Below are positions 1 to 12,490 of a stretch of 64,000 nucleotides of DNA, piece by piece. The notes beneath the pieces are model-generated. The model worked only from the letters and a program-made list of their open reading frames with translations, was not told where the DNA came from and did no database searches. Position numbers and translations under genes: made by a program. Where the stretch lies: NCBI GenBank assembly GCA_023101725.1, contig JALJCO010001220.1, positions 372,001 to 436,000 on the forward strand, in the 5' to 3' direction. The stretch's first letter is position 1. Every line of letters begins with the position of its first letter. This DNA comes from Atherinomorus stipes. Taxonomy: Eukaryota; Chordata; Actinopteri; Atheriniformes; Atherinidae.

Positions 1-359
1 ACAGCTTCTTTCCAGCATTTCTAAATGTAATAACTCGCTCACCTCCACACTGCAAATGTCAACACCTCCATCATTTGATCCATATCTGTTTTTTTCTTTT
101 TGGTGGATTTGAAGAGCAAACAGCTGCACAGATGACGGAAGTGTGCAGCCATGTTTGAATACACTGTAAGATGTGCATGCAGTGGTGTTAGCATGGGGGG
201 ATGGGGTAGGTGAGAAGAGGGGGAGACAAACAGCAGTTGAGTTTGATCGACATGTCATCATTCAATCATTATGTACGGTCTGTTCAAGACGAGTGGATGT
301 TTTTTTTCAGTCCTGTCCATTACACAGGTGACTAATATTTTACTTTTGTGTCAGAGCAT
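1..359. other. Intergenic, no feature seen
   Basis: AT-rich unique sequence with short T runs and no ORF or motif worth calling. It is the left edge of the long gene-free flank upstream of the POU gene. Confidence 0.6.
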
Positions 360-363
360 TTAA

Positions 364-832
364 AGGGACTAGCGGCAGGAATTTAAAAAAACCCAAACAT
401 GCATGTCCATTTTTTTCATACTAATGGGTGATGAAGCACTAAATACCAAAAAGAACGTTTCCACCCACGTCTCTCTCCGTTGCCTTGAACAGGCTGTGTG
501 CTGCAAAATGTGTTGCAATTCGGTGGCCGAATTTCCCACGCTGCCCTGCGGACGTGACGTCAAATGACGCTACATCCGCAGTTTTGATACAGGAAGGGGA
601 GACGGTCGCAGTAAATTCAAACACTGAAAGCGATAGTTATGGATTCCTCTACCGTCAGCAAACGATCTAGATCAACTGAGACACCACTAAAAAGTGTAAC
701 TACAAAGAAAAAGCGTAGTAAACAACATAATAGCTTCAGTTTGTGCACGCTCCCGTGACGGCTTGACTCTTGGGTGCAGTTACCTGGAGTGGCAGTCACG
801 AGTTTCGTTTCTTAATATTGCCTCTAGTCCCT
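364..832. mobile_element. Short non-autonomous DNA element with TTAA target duplication
   Basis: The element is 469 bp long and flanked by TTAA at 360-363 and 833-836. Its ends are inverted repeats: the left begins AGGGACTAGCGGCA and the right, read on the other strand, begins AGGGACTAGAGGCA, differing at one position in the first 14. There is no transposase ORF. A TTAA duplication is the hallmark of piggyBac-like and Kolobok-like elements; which of the two cannot be decided from the ends alone. The interior includes a palindromic CRE-type TGACGTCA near 557-564 and is less AT-rich than its surroundings. Confidence 0.75.
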
Positions 833-836
833 TTAA

Positions 837-3800
837 TTTATTGGCTGTAGTTGTGGTGTGGAGATTTTATGCAATATAGTAAAAAATGCTCCTGGAAAAC
901 ATCATCCATCCTGCCTTTAAATTGACACTTAAAAATCTATGAATATATCTAAATATTACATCCAGAGATCAGCTGCTTATTCCCTCCCATCTTGTGCGCA
1001 ATGAATTCTGGGACAGGCGAGGCCATGAAGGATACATCGCCAGTATCCTTTGTTTCAGGCCAAACAGGGTGCGGGTTTGGAGGGTGGATTCGGAGGTTCC
1101 TTCAGACACTTTTGAAACGGGACAGTACTTGACGTGCCGCAGTTACATATGCAGCCGACGAATCCGCACTTCAATGTGTTTACTTCCAAATGAGACACAG
1201 CTTTAGTTTTTGTTTTATAACAGGTAAAAATCTGTTTTAAAAAATAAGCTTCAAGAATAAAGATGTGCAACAGCTTCTCTGTGTAATTTGCCTGCAGGAG
1301 CACTGATCAGAATTGGTAATTGATAAACAGACCTGTGCTTGTAAGATCAATCCGAGCAGTGATGTCCACCTTCCATTAGCTACCGAAACAGTCAATCACG
1401 CATGTGAGCTGTTTGCCTATAAGTCATTCTCACCTCTATTACAGCTTTGTTATTGCGTATACGCAAACATGGCAAACAAAATGACGGTCTTTTACTCTTT
1501 GCACACATTCTGCACCTCAAACACTTTTATGAGAGCTTTACTCACTCTGCCCAACTGCATCGATGAATCCAAAATTTATGGCCTCAGCCTTCTGACTGGA
1601 CAGTGTGTATCCACACAGATACAACCAAATATGTTGCTGCTGAAGGCCTGTACACCACTCATTCATATCGACTGCACTTGCACGGTAACCCATTGTGTGT
1701 CCATTTGCATGGATAGCTGTGGATTTATCTGCACTATAGGCCACAGTGCAGACCTGTGTATGGGCATGTATGGAGATTTACTCCTGTTTTAACCCCAGGG
1801 TTAGCCATCAGTATTGATTGGAACAGACTTAGCCTGATTTTAATCCCTGCTTGGCCCGAGACTATTGATCAGGGCGCTGAGCTTTCAAGTGGGTTTAACG
1901 ACCTACCTGCCCCCTTCTCCTGTCTCCCACCCACTTTTTCAGATGCGCTCTTTTCCTGCTTGAGAGCAAAAGTGTGAGGTTCATTATCACACCCCAGAGC
2001 AGAAATGAAGTGAGGCATTAGGTTTGTATCCACATGCATCGTCTTGCACCACAACCCTCCAACTCCAAACCATTACAGAAGCATGTGACAACGAGCTGCC
2101 AGTAAAATATGACTGCACTCATGCTTCTCCTATATCTGGAGTTAGTGTAGGACATTATAAAGCAGGGGACGAGATGAATCTGTGCACCTCGACAGCAATG
2201 TCACGATAAAAATACCTGCTGCTGAATTATGACCACTCAGCTCGAGGTAGGAGCGTCCCTTTATGTCTTTATGGGTTCTCTGAAGACAGTTATATGGGAC
2301 AACATGGGAAGTCTTATAGGAGCTTTGGTGCCTTGGGAGTTGGGGGAGTGTGGTGAATTTATAGTTGTACAGAGTGGTCACCACACTTACTGGTCCAGAA
2401 GAATAACATTGGGAATGGAGACCAACATTTTTAGAGATTTTTTTAGCGTGTGTGTGTGTTTGCTTGTGAGCTCTATGCAGAAATATGGATTTAAGTTTGT
2501 TTCTGTTTGTGTAAAACACATGCCAGTGTTGCTGTGCATGTGCACTTGTGTGTGAGCGATAGTTATTGTGCTTGGTGTTTCTCCTCCATTTGTCCTCCCA
2601 GAGGCAGATCGGGCAAAGGGGAAATAAATTGGAGAAAGAGAATAAATCAATGCTAAACTGAGCACCAGTGAGACCTCCTAACCCTCACGCTGTCACTCAC
2701 ACACACATGCACATCACACACACAACCACACAAAATGTGAAATGTGTCCAGAGAAACTGAAGTATACATCCATAACATCCATACAAACCCCATATATACA
2801 GGCTCAGAGAGGAGAAAGTGACTGGCTGGATGAATGGGCTCAGACCTGCAGCAGGTCACGTTGTAACTCTTGAACTTACCTCAACAATCAGTAAAACTTT
2901 AACTAAGCCCTGCAGTTTTTACTCCCCTGCTTATCTGTTAGCACTTCAACTTTTTAGACAGAGCTTAACCTGTATGAGGAAGGAGTTTCAGCTACTTTCT
3001 TCTGTAACACTTCGTTTTTGTTCTTTCAGTCTTACACAGATGAACAAGAACAATCAGCTCTCAGTCTGGATGTGGTAACCTACACTTAAACTCCACTCAA
3101 ACTGACATTTCAGCCATTTACACGGTGCTAACAGCAAATCATTGCTGATGCTTTAGCTTTCGTTTCAAATACATTTAGAAAAATTCAAGTCTAAATTGAA
3201 GTGGTTGAACAGCTTGTTCAAGCTTTTTCTACTTGTAAAGGCAATTTGTGGTTTCTGCTCAGTCACAAAGTCTGCATAACCTTAAAACCAGTCCACAGGT
3301 GTCCACCTTTTCCCTTTATGGCCTAGCATGTGCAGCCTTAGGACCGCTGACAATGGGAGCAGAGCATGCCAATGACACATGCGCCTAAATTCAGTGAAAA
3401 AAACAGACTAAAAAGATGAGAAGCATAAAAACACCGTTTGCACTTGTCATGAGGACACAGAGGAGTCAATATCTATATCAATACAATATGCAGATCATTT
3501 ACATGCCAGTCCATGAGAAGCTTCAACACAGCTAACCAAACTACAAGAACATCACTTGTGTTGGATATTTTCATATTTAAACTTGCCTCACAACCCAAAT
3601 TCAAGACAAACTATGGAAAAGCTACATTTGTCCGTGTCGCAGTTTTACAAGACAGGCTCAAACATAGACCACATTTTTAACTCACATGATGGACAATTTG
3701 ATACTGGTGTTTTCATCAAAGAAGGTAAGCAGGACTGGACAAAGATGTTAGTTGTTACTGAGGCTGAGACTTAACGACAGTTTCCACAAGTTTCAGCTTG

Positions 3801-6800
3801 TCATATGGATGCTAACATTTGGATTGTAATATTGCTACATTCTTACATATTACCCTTCAAAGTTCATAAGGTAGGTGGCTGTGTCTCTCAGAGGTTGTGT
3901 AGCTGTCCATGTTGCAGTCATTCACCATGTAACTAGCAACTTGCTTAATAATTTTGGTCCAAAGAGCTTTAGTCCAGCTAACAGGTGGCTATTCCTACTT
4001 TAATCATTCTCCTCGATAGATCTCGACAGTAGTGTTGTGTTGTTGTTCTGTGATTGCGAGTACTCCCAAATTTGAAGTATAGCTCCTTGAAGCTGACACT
4101 TGCTATCATCCAGGCACAATTCCCATTTTACCACTTTTTTTGGTTTGGTTTGTTTTTTCCCCCCTTGTCTTTTTCACCCATACAATTCAAACTAATGTAA
4201 AGACTTTCACAAAATAAAAGCTGCCATCTCTGTCCACTTTTTGAGCTGAGCAACACATGTGCAGTGACACAGCCGTGGGGTTGGATACCTTCTGGCATGC
4301 AGCTACCTTACAAGTATTAGAGAAATTAAGCAGTAAGCACAAGGAAGATTAGTCTGTTTTTCTCAGTAGTTAAATACTTTTTAGTAATAAATAACCAAAT
4401 ACTTGAATTGTAAAACTAGTATGTTACAGTGCTTGTCACAGTGGGGTGATGTGTTACCTTTAACATTGAGCATTACTGAGAGGTTTTTGCAAACATGATG
4501 TGGTGCTCAAGCTGCAGTTCAGGCTACAGATGGAGTCGAGCACTGGAAGTTGGGGGCCAGAGGGAGAGTGTAGATTGGGATCATGGGGGTGCGTCAGAGG
4601 AAGGCTCTTCACTGTGTTTTCCATTCAAGCTAAGTCCTCTAAGACCTCCTCATCTCTTCTGAGAGCAGCAAACTGAGATCTGATCTAATGCCGAGTGCCA
4701 CATGTGAGTGTGTGCAACTGAGCCACAACACTTTGATGAGAGCCTGCTGGGGATGGGAATGTGTATATGGGTAATGAAAAAGTTCAGAGTGTGTGTGTGC
4801 ACATTTGTGTGTTACCATTTAAGGGTAATGAATTAGTCTAGGGTTTATATATTTCTGTGTGCCCTCTTTCTGTGTGTCTGTGCACTATCCCTCATCTCTG
4901 AAGGGTTGTTTGGGGTATTCTGTGCAGGTTTTGCTCAGGGGGAGGTTGGTTCTCGGGGTCTTGCATTCAGATGTAATTAGCCCAGACAATGGCCTGGTTA
5001 AAGCTGGAATCCTCGGAGCTCCCTCTTCCTTTGATTGTGAGGGCCAGCTGTGGAGGAATGGCCATTATCTCCCTGTGTCCAGCAACATAAAGAGACCCCT
5101 CCCGCCTATGTTAGGGTTCCCACAGGGGGAGGGACATGAGTGGGTCACATACTGGTCTGGATAAAGTGCAAGCAACTAAAGCACTGGTTCACCCGCATAA
5201 ATTGCTTCACCTCACACTTGAACCATTCTTTCCCAGCAGTGAGGAAGAGCAGGTGGCACTATTTACACAAGAGCAACAAACAGAATCGGCTTTTCACATC
5301 TGGACCAGAGAAGTGCAGAGTTCAAGCTGCACTTCTACACGATGAAAATTTCTTCAAATCTGCATGTAAAAAATGCACAGGTGGCTTTCTTCTGCGGTTT
5401 CATTTGTTATGTCTGTGAGGTTTTTGATCATAAATATCTCATACAGAGTTCTGCCTGCACATAGGGACACTTTGGCCCATTAGACTTGCGAACAAATTGA
5501 ATCTTTACAGCAGTGGGGCCATATAATTACTGTTAATTTAACGCTCACAATCTTCATCATTAACCCTCACTCTTGAATACAGACAGAGAAAGTGAGACAG
5601 TGTGAAACTGCTGTGTGTGTTGACAGCATACCCAGGCCTTTGACTGAATTAACAGCGACCTCTTCGACTTGTAAGAACAGGACTCGCATCGTTTATGCGT
5701 TATTAAGTCCTGTAATTGGGCAGCCAGTAGTTTGCATATTAGTCTGTTAGGGTAATATGTTTTGCCTCTCTCAACACACGGCTTGCCAAAGCCCCTGGCG
5801 ACACATTTGGTAATTCTCCGAATTACACCCTAATCATAAGTCAGTGTTCTTTCGATCTCAATAATTCATTGTGCATCAGTTTATGTCTATGCATTCTTAT
5901 CTTTATCAAAGGATTTACCTGTAGCCTGTCAATTCCCTTTGTGCAGTTTCATTATACTGTGGTCTTTGGGCAATGGTACAGTATGAACATTGTCTTTGCA
6001 TGTAATGAATTTGCATATTGAACACATATTGTGATTGTGCCCTTGATGTTTCACTGCATTCTTAACTTCTTAAACATGGAAGTATTTTTAATATTCCTCC
6101 TATAACTTCCTAACAGGTGGATTTTTTATTTATTTTAATTTAACTTTCTTCACAGCCAGTGCTCCACTTTGAGCCAATAAAATCCTATCTCCTAAATTTG
6201 CCAAAAGTAGGTCCAAGACTGCCCCAAGGGGTCTAAGATGGTTTCAGGGGGACTCAGCAGAATGAAGAATAGTTTAATTTTGGCGTTGTGCCTTAATTTA
6301 CAGATAGCAGCAGATAATGCTAAATAAGTGCTTTAATGGGGTTTTTAAAATAACTTTGTTGTTGTTCTTTTATCAGCAGTGACACCACTTTCATGAAGCT
6401 GCATGGGAAGTGTAGAAGTGGTGATTACATATAAAACTGTGATTCAGATCTGAGTAAAAGCTCAAAAGTATCATCAAATGTGCAGAAATCATTGCAAATA
6501 CAAAAGCAAAATGCAAATACAGGATCTTGTCGTGACTGGTTACATTTTAAAGTATAATAGGGATGCAAATCACATAATTAGTGTTTAAGCAACGCATGAC
6601 TCATGGTGATTTAATGAAGGGTGTATCATGGCATACTTATACTGTAATTAACAAGTTACCCATTCACGATTTTCCTACTGTTATAAGCTCATAAAGGAGT
6701 TCCCATGAAAACTTAAAAATGATCTGTGCCAGATTTCAGCCGTTTCAAACCTGAATATGGAGCCAAGCTGGCTTCCATTCACTCGTACAGTAACTATTAA

Positions 6801-7590
6801 ATAACATCTTTACCAAATATCAATTTCAAAATCACATAAAATCATACAGCCTTAAGACGTGAGCATCACGAATGTCTGCTGCATCCTGCTTGATTCATGC
6901 ATGAAATTGATTCACGTGTGTTCACTTCAGGCATATATTTTGCACCCTTAAAAGCCTTATGATTAATTAAATCTATAAAGATTATTATAGCAGATACATT
7001 CAAAGGTGGGTTGTGGTGCTAAATCCAACTATTTCATTCACTATCAGACAACAGCACAGAGCTCAGCTTGCAGCGGAATTGAAGGCTAAAGATTTCAAAT
7101 AACTGTTGCGCAGGTGTAAAAATGTGGGATAAAATAGTGAAGAGTGGATGCAACCTTCTTAAGCCTGCAGTTTTAACACTGTTGTGTTGAAGGGAGGCAG
7201 ATAACATGAACAAAAACGTCAACTGTATGTACAGATTTATTAGAATTTAACGTATGGTTCATGGTCTGCTGGTCACCCTTTAGGGAGAGCAAGTCCCGCG
7301 AGCCACTACGAGTGCTTCCATCCCAAAGTTTACCCAACAAGCAGGTGGAAGAGGGCACGGTGGGCGCAGAGCAGACTGGGGGATCCATTCTTGCAACCTC
7401 CTCTCTCTTTGGCCCTGAGCTGCCCTCTCCGCTCGCCTCCCATTATTTCTCCCGACGGCCGAGCGCGCGGCCCCAATGAGCCCTTTGGAAAGGAACGAAA
7501 AGAAGGAGCGAATTGCAGCTGTGACGTGGGCGTTGTTGTTCCATTCACCACGCTCGCCATGGTTACGGGGCAGAAGCTGGAAGCACGCGG
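837..7590. other. Gene-free 5' flank of the POU gene; candidate conserved non-coding DNA
   Basis: No ORF here resembles a known protein and no splice-consistent gene could be built. The longest open frame (159 codons at 1313-1792) has no recognisable domain. The segment is mostly unique, with a few TG/CA runs such as 2690-2720. Two stretches look like candidate regulatory DNA because they are non-repetitive and motif-dense. Around 4960-5110 there are a TAATTA core, a SOX-type ACAATGG and a TCF-type CTTTGAT. Around 5640-6070 there are a TCF-type ATCAAAGG at 5905-5912 and SOX and octamer sites. Developmental transcription factor genes commonly have such flanks; conservation was not testable here. 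Confidence 0.5.
5988..6016. promoter_or_regulatory. SOX/POU motif cluster, candidate enhancer
   Basis: A SOX-type CATTGT (5988-5993) is followed directly by CTTTGCAT (5994-6001), one mismatch from an octamer, and then a perfect octamer ATTTGCAT (6009-6016). Further perfect octamers ATGCAAAT lie at 6511-6518 and 6563-6570. POU class III factors bind octamers and act with SOX factors in neural progenitors, so autoregulation is plausible. Single octamers occur at several other places in the window, so only the clustering is notable. Confidence 0.4.
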
Positions 7591-7594
7591 CCCC

Positions 7595-7635
<41 letters not shown>

Positions 7636-8152
7636 ACTGTTTCTGGACAGCGTCCGGAGGGCAGAGAGGCAGCTGGAAGTTTCACGTCACGTCACGATCA
7701 CTGCTCAGTGTTTCACGGTGTAAATAACCCCCCAAGTTGACTTAAATGTCTGGAAAATAGCTTTAAAACATATCTGAAACTTCTGTGTATTTAGATCCTC
7801 AAAGTTAAATGTTTTACGCATGAATTAAGTAAGACTATCAATTAATGTGCAAATTCTATAACTTTTACGCAGCGTTTTGACACATAAACTAATAAATGTG
7901 ACCTACTAACCCAGATCAATAATAATAAACTACTCTTAGCAGCAATGTTAAGATTTTTCTTATCCGACTAGTTTGTGCTTTTTCTGTTTACATTCGGCTG
8001 CTAGATTTTCTCCCTCCACTTTGTACTCTTAACATGCTGCAGGACTGCTAGTATTGTTGGGCAGAGTGATTGGGGTTTCTGTACAATCTCCCGTGACCAA
8101 TGAGCGGGGTGCTGTCAGGGGTAACCACATCTGTCAACCGTTCTTGGCCAAT
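7522..8152 (+). promoter_or_regulatory. Proximal promoter region of the POU gene
   Basis: This flank is richer in G+C than the rest. It holds TGACGTGG at 7522-7529, a CT microsatellite at 7599-7633, tandem CACGTCACGTCACG around 7683-7697, and two CCAAT boxes at 8097-8101 and 8148-8152. No convincing TATA box was found. The transcription start is therefore not fixed; the two CCAAT boxes put it probably between about 8150 and 8300. Confidence 0.45.
7599..7633. repeat. (CT)n microsatellite
   Basis: Uninterrupted CT dinucleotide run in the proximal 5' flank of the POU gene. Confidence 0.9.
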
Positions 8153-8315
8153 AAAGAGCGGAGCGAGGCGGACCACAGGTGCGCGCCTCTGCGTCCCCTT
8201 GGCACAGCGCCCGGGAGATGCTGGAGAGAGACGCGTAGCTGCCCCGTGGCGCAAAAGAGTTACTGTCAAAGGCAGCCTCCTTTTAACTCCAGCTATCACT
8301 CTGGCTCCGATAGTT

Positions 8316-9479
8316 ATGGCGACCGCAACGTCCAACCACTACAGCGTCCTCACCACCCCCAGCAGCGCGCCGCCGCCTCACTCGGAGTCCGGGAGCATGC
8401 AGCAGGCGGCAGCGTACAGGGACGCGCACACCCTGCTCCAGAACGACTACGGCACGTTATCGGGCAGTGGACATGCACTCAGCCACGCGCACCAGTGGAT
8501 AACGGCGCTGTCTCACAGTGACAGCGGGGCGCCCTGGCCATCCAGTCCCCTCGGAGAACAGGACGTGAAGCCCATACTGCATGACAGTGACCGAGAGGAG
8601 CTGCAGAACTCCAGCAGTCTGCAGCAACAGCAGCAGCAACAGCGACACCCTCACCTAGCGCACCAGCAGGCGCATCACGACGCCAGAGCATGGCGAACCA
8701 GCACAGCCACAACGCACATCTCCGGCATGGCGACTTCTGAGGGCCAGAGCCTTGTGTACTCCCAGTCCGGCTTCGGTCTAATGCCAGGTGGAGAGCAAGG
8801 AGGAATGCACCACCACCCCCTGCGGGACGAGGACCACCACAGCCACAGTCCGCACCTCAGTGAACACGGGGGCGGCCCTGGGGCCCACCAGCAGTCTCTC
8901 TCCCACCATCACCAGCACGGGAGCCATCAGGACCAGTCGGACGAGGACACACCGACCTCTGACGAGTTGGAGCAGTTTGCCAAGCAGTTCAAACAGCGGC
9001 GGATCAAGCTGGGCTTCACCCAGGCGGACGTGGGACTGGCTCTTGGGACCCTCTATGGAAACGTTTTTTCTCAGACCACCATTTGCAGGTTTGAGGCGCT
9101 CCAACTCAGCTTCAAAAACATGTGTAAACTCAAGCCGTTGTTGAACAAGTGGCTGGAGGAGGCGGACTCCACCTCGGGGAGCCCCACTAGCCTGGATAAA
9201 ATCGCGGCACAAGGTAGGAAAAGGAAAAAGAGGACCTCCATTGAGGTGGGCGTCAAAGGCGCTCTGGAGAGCCATTTTCTCAAATGTCCAAAACCAGGAG
9301 CGGCGGAGATCAACTCCCTAGCGGACAGCCTGCAGCTGGAGAAGGAGGTCGTGAGGGTTTGGTTTTGTAACCGGCGGCAGAAGGAGAAAAGAATGACGCC
9401 CGTTGGGGGACAGGTAGCAGGAGAGGACATGTACGGGGACACCCCTCCCCACCACGGAGGACAGACTCCTGTGCAGTGA
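8316..9479 (+). CDS. pou3f2: POU class III homeodomain transcription factor (POU3F2/Brn2-like)
   Basis: Intronless 387-residue protein, a nuclear octamer-binding regulator of neural development. The POU-specific domain covers about residues 210-284, the linker 285-301 (with RKRKKR at 301-306), and the homeodomain about 302-361 with the recognition-helix motif VWFCNRRQ. The N-terminus [12 protein letters not shown], the [12 protein letters not shown] block, the PLGEQDVKP motif and the end [13 protein letters not shown] follow vertebrate POU3F2. I chose the ATG at 8316 because it matches the family start MATA.SNHY and has G at -3 and +4; an in-frame ATG at 8100 would add 72 non-conserved residues. 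Compared with the mammalian protein the glycine run is missing and glutamine is reduced to seven residues. VGVKGALE in the homeodomain recalls POU3F1, so a diverged teleost paralogue is possible. faxc next door supports POU3F2 (both at human 6q16). A polyadenylation signal AATAAA lies at 9932-9937. Confidence 0.88.
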   Translation: MATATSNHYSVLTTPSSAPPPHSESGSMQQAAAYRDAHTLLQNDYGTLSGSGHALSHAHQWITALSHSDSGAPWPSSPLGEQDVKPILHDSDREELQNSSSLQQQQQQQRHPHLAHQQAHHDARAWRTSTATTHISGMATSEGQSLVYSQSGFGLMPGGEQGGMHHHPLRDEDHHSHSPHLSEHGGGPGAHQQSLSHHHQHGSHQDQSDEDTPTSDELEQFAKQFKQRRIKLGFTQADVGLALGTLYGNVFSQTTICRFEALQLSFKNMCKLKPLLNKWLEEADSTSGSPTSLDKIAAQGRKRKKRTSIEVGVKGALESHFLKCPKPGAAEINSLADSLQLEKEVVRVWFCNRRQKEKRMTPVGGQVAGEDMYGDTPPHHGGQTPVQ

Positions 9480-9940
9480 CCCCTGTCTATTAATTTGAGA
9501 AAAAAAAGACCCCAGAAGGAGGTATAATGCCCTTTATTTGTTTCATTCTCTGTGCTGGACCGCTCGGAACTGGACCTCAGCCAGGTTAGATGTTGGACGG
9601 ACATAGGCTGCACAGCGGGACACAAAGTGGCACCCGAGCGCTAAAAATACTTATAGTAGAGCTGTATGGAGGTTTTCATGCCAAGCATATTCACCTAGTG
9701 TGTGCTGACTGAGAAAAAAATGAGAAAAAAAGAAGAAAAAAAAGAAAAGAAAAGCGACATGGATGCTCTTTTTCTGTATCTTGACCGAGGCGCCAGTGTG
9801 TCATTATGTAACGTGTCATTAAAGGAAGACAGAGGGTGATGTGGACAGTAGGAGTCTGCACGAGGGGGACAAGATAAGAGAGAAAAAAGCAAGCTTCGGG
9901 TATGATGATTTAGTCACAGTGAGTGTGGGTAAATAAACGC
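9480..9940 (+). other. 3' UTR of the POU gene (inferred)
   Basis: Sequence from the stop codon to the first AATAAA (9932-9937). It contains a purine-rich stretch near 9712-9755. The extent is inferred only from the polyadenylation signal. Confidence 0.4.
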
Positions 9941-10057
9941 CATCTTTCCATCATAACAAAAGCGACAGGGGTTCCTCGCAGCTTGTGGCAAGACGGGGCT
10001 GAAATGGCAGACACCTGCCGTAGCCCACAATGTTAAAAACCAATACCAGCCAATAGC

Positions 10058-10060
<3 letters not shown>

Positions 10061-10139
<79 letters not shown>
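10061..10139. repeat. (TTA)n microsatellite
   Basis: Perfect TTA/ATT trinucleotide array of about 26 units, followed to about 10310 by degenerate ATA/ATT-rich sequence. Open frames across it are simple-sequence artefacts. Confidence 0.9.
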
Positions 10140-10141
<2 letters not shown>

Positions 10142-12326
10142 TCCATAATCAGTATCATTCCTCCCGCTTAAATAAAATTAAATTATTTTTTAAAAAATAA
10201 GTACTTAATTTAAATTTAACTCGCACCCCAAATAATAGTGTTAATAATAGTAATAATTATTATGATGCTAATAATAATAATTATTATAATGATAATAGTG
10301 ATAATAATGCTTTTTTTCTGTGCAGACATTTCTGTGCGCCTGTTTACAGTGTGTTCTTGCTGTTTGTTATTTCTGTACTTTTCCAAGATGCTGTGACGAG
10401 AAAGACCGAGACTGTCCGGCTGGAACACTCAAAGCAATCCAGCCCATTTTGCCTTGCTTTCCTTAAAAAGAACAAAAAAAGAATAAAGAAAAGAGAGAGG
10501 AAACACACAAACTCTGACTTTATCCTGGAACCAGCTCTGGCCACAAGCAGTGGCTCTAACTGTGATTCATTCATTTACGGAGAAAATGATCTTTGGGATG
10601 TATCTCCATTTGGAATTTTTGTAATGTCCTCGTTTGTGTAAGTTCACTTGTTCTGTTTATCTTTTTTATTATTATAATTATTTTATTTTCTGTCAGTCAT
10701 GTGCCAAAATCACAAACCTGGGCACGTGTTCTTGTGCCACTTAAACCCTGTGATTAATTATCTGATATATGAGATTTTATGTATGGAAATTAAGAAGTAG
10801 TTGGAGAGGAATTCTCTGACCAAATTATGGCAATGTTGAAAAATCAGAAACTCAAATGCAATTGAAGAATGGCAGGATGTCAGCAATGAAAATGCGTCAA
10901 TTTGATTGGCCCATTATCAATGATGACCAAATTTCATGACAATTTTAATATGTGTGAGAACATGACATTGTTTAGAGATGTCTAAATAATCTATTTAGCC
11001 TCAATTTCATTGCTAATATTCAAAGAATAATCAGCAATATATTTACGTAATGATCTGCAATACGCACAGGGGCCGTTTAACTTTCACTTATTTATAAGCA
11101 CAGGTGTTATACAATAATTCGTCCTTATATTTAAAATGAGACCCAGTATTTGTCTCATTTTGATGACAATAATATATAATCCTTCAGTTGAATTTGAGTT
11201 TCTGAGTTTTAAAAAAGAAAAAAATCAATAAAACCAAAACAAAATAGCATCGACCTGAAATCTGTGATCAAACGAAGAGGGAACTGAAATCAACGATTGC
11301 ACAATTTCTATATGCTTTTTGTCATTAAATCCTATTTGTTTTCTACAACACTGCAGTCTTTGCTCGTTATTGAGCGTCAGGATGAAAAAGGGGATAAGAA
11401 AAAAAAAGTGGCAACAAGCTGTTCCTTTATCGTGCGCGCGGCCTTGCATTAGAATTATGGATTTTATCAATTCGTCTCGGTTGCTTGGAGGTGTCCTTCA
11501 GCTGCTTCGGTAAAGTGTTTCTCCCGCTGATGTTCAGTGATGCTGCTGTGTGTAGAGAGGATCAGAGTGAAGCAGGCGGCCTGGAGTGAAGCAGAACCGA
11601 AATGCACATCAGTAAATATCTTTGTACATAAGCTTTGTGATGTTTGTGCAGCATTCTCTCTAAGCAACAAAAGTGTAGAAACAAATCAGGCCTACCCTTC
11701 TGTACTGGCGGAGAACAGAAGGAAAAGCAACACAAATTATTATTATTATTATTATTATTTGGTCACAATCAGGCGAGTTCCTTTAATAGGCAGGGAAAAA
11801 AATCCAGGCATTTTATTTTATTTTATTTCATTTCATTCTATTTCATTGATGTGTGTGCTGAGAATTTGGAACAGATGTAGATGCAGTCATCACGAATCTG
11901 AAGATGGTGGTAAAACTGAGATAGCAAGTTTTGTTTTCTATTTTTGTTTCTTTATTATTAGATTTACAGAGATGATGCTATGGTAGCATTTCTGTGAACT
12001 GTAGTATAGATTTCAAGTGCCTTTATTTGTTTGTTTGTTGTTCTTTTTTACATAGGCTATATACATTTTCTTTTGAGCACTGACTAGCAAAAGACAAGGG
12101 GTTGAAAACCCTCTTTTTTGTTGTTGTTGTTTTTGTTCACCTTGTGTTAAAAATGCAGGCTTATTTCCTCCATACTGGTAAATGTTCAAATCATTCGTAA
12201 TGCAGTGCTGCGACCTAGTGGTGTAATATAGTAATAAGATGAATGTTTGGTGAAGGCCTCATGGACACAATCTAATTTGCTCTAATTAGTATATCGATAG
12301 ATAGATACATACATTTTTATTTATAT

Positions 12327-12486
<160 letters not shown>

Positions 12487-12490
12487 TTAT

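Noticed and set aside
1313..1792. 159-codon open frame, cysteine-rich
   Set aside because: No recognisable domain, no splice or promoter context, and overlapping open frames on the other strand. It looks like a chance open frame in non-coding DNA.
8100..8315. Upstream in-frame extension of the POU protein from the ATG at 8100
   Set aside because: The 72 added residues do not resemble any POU3F protein, whereas the ATG at 8316 gives the conserved family start.
8778..9275. Antisense open frame of 165 codons over the POU gene, plus other-frame ORFs at 8054-8521 and 8788-9144
   Set aside because: Shadows of the GC-rich coding sequence; the plus-strand frame carries the POU domains.
9951..10142. 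Reverse open frame that is a run of asparagine
   Set aside because: Translation of the TTA microsatellite.
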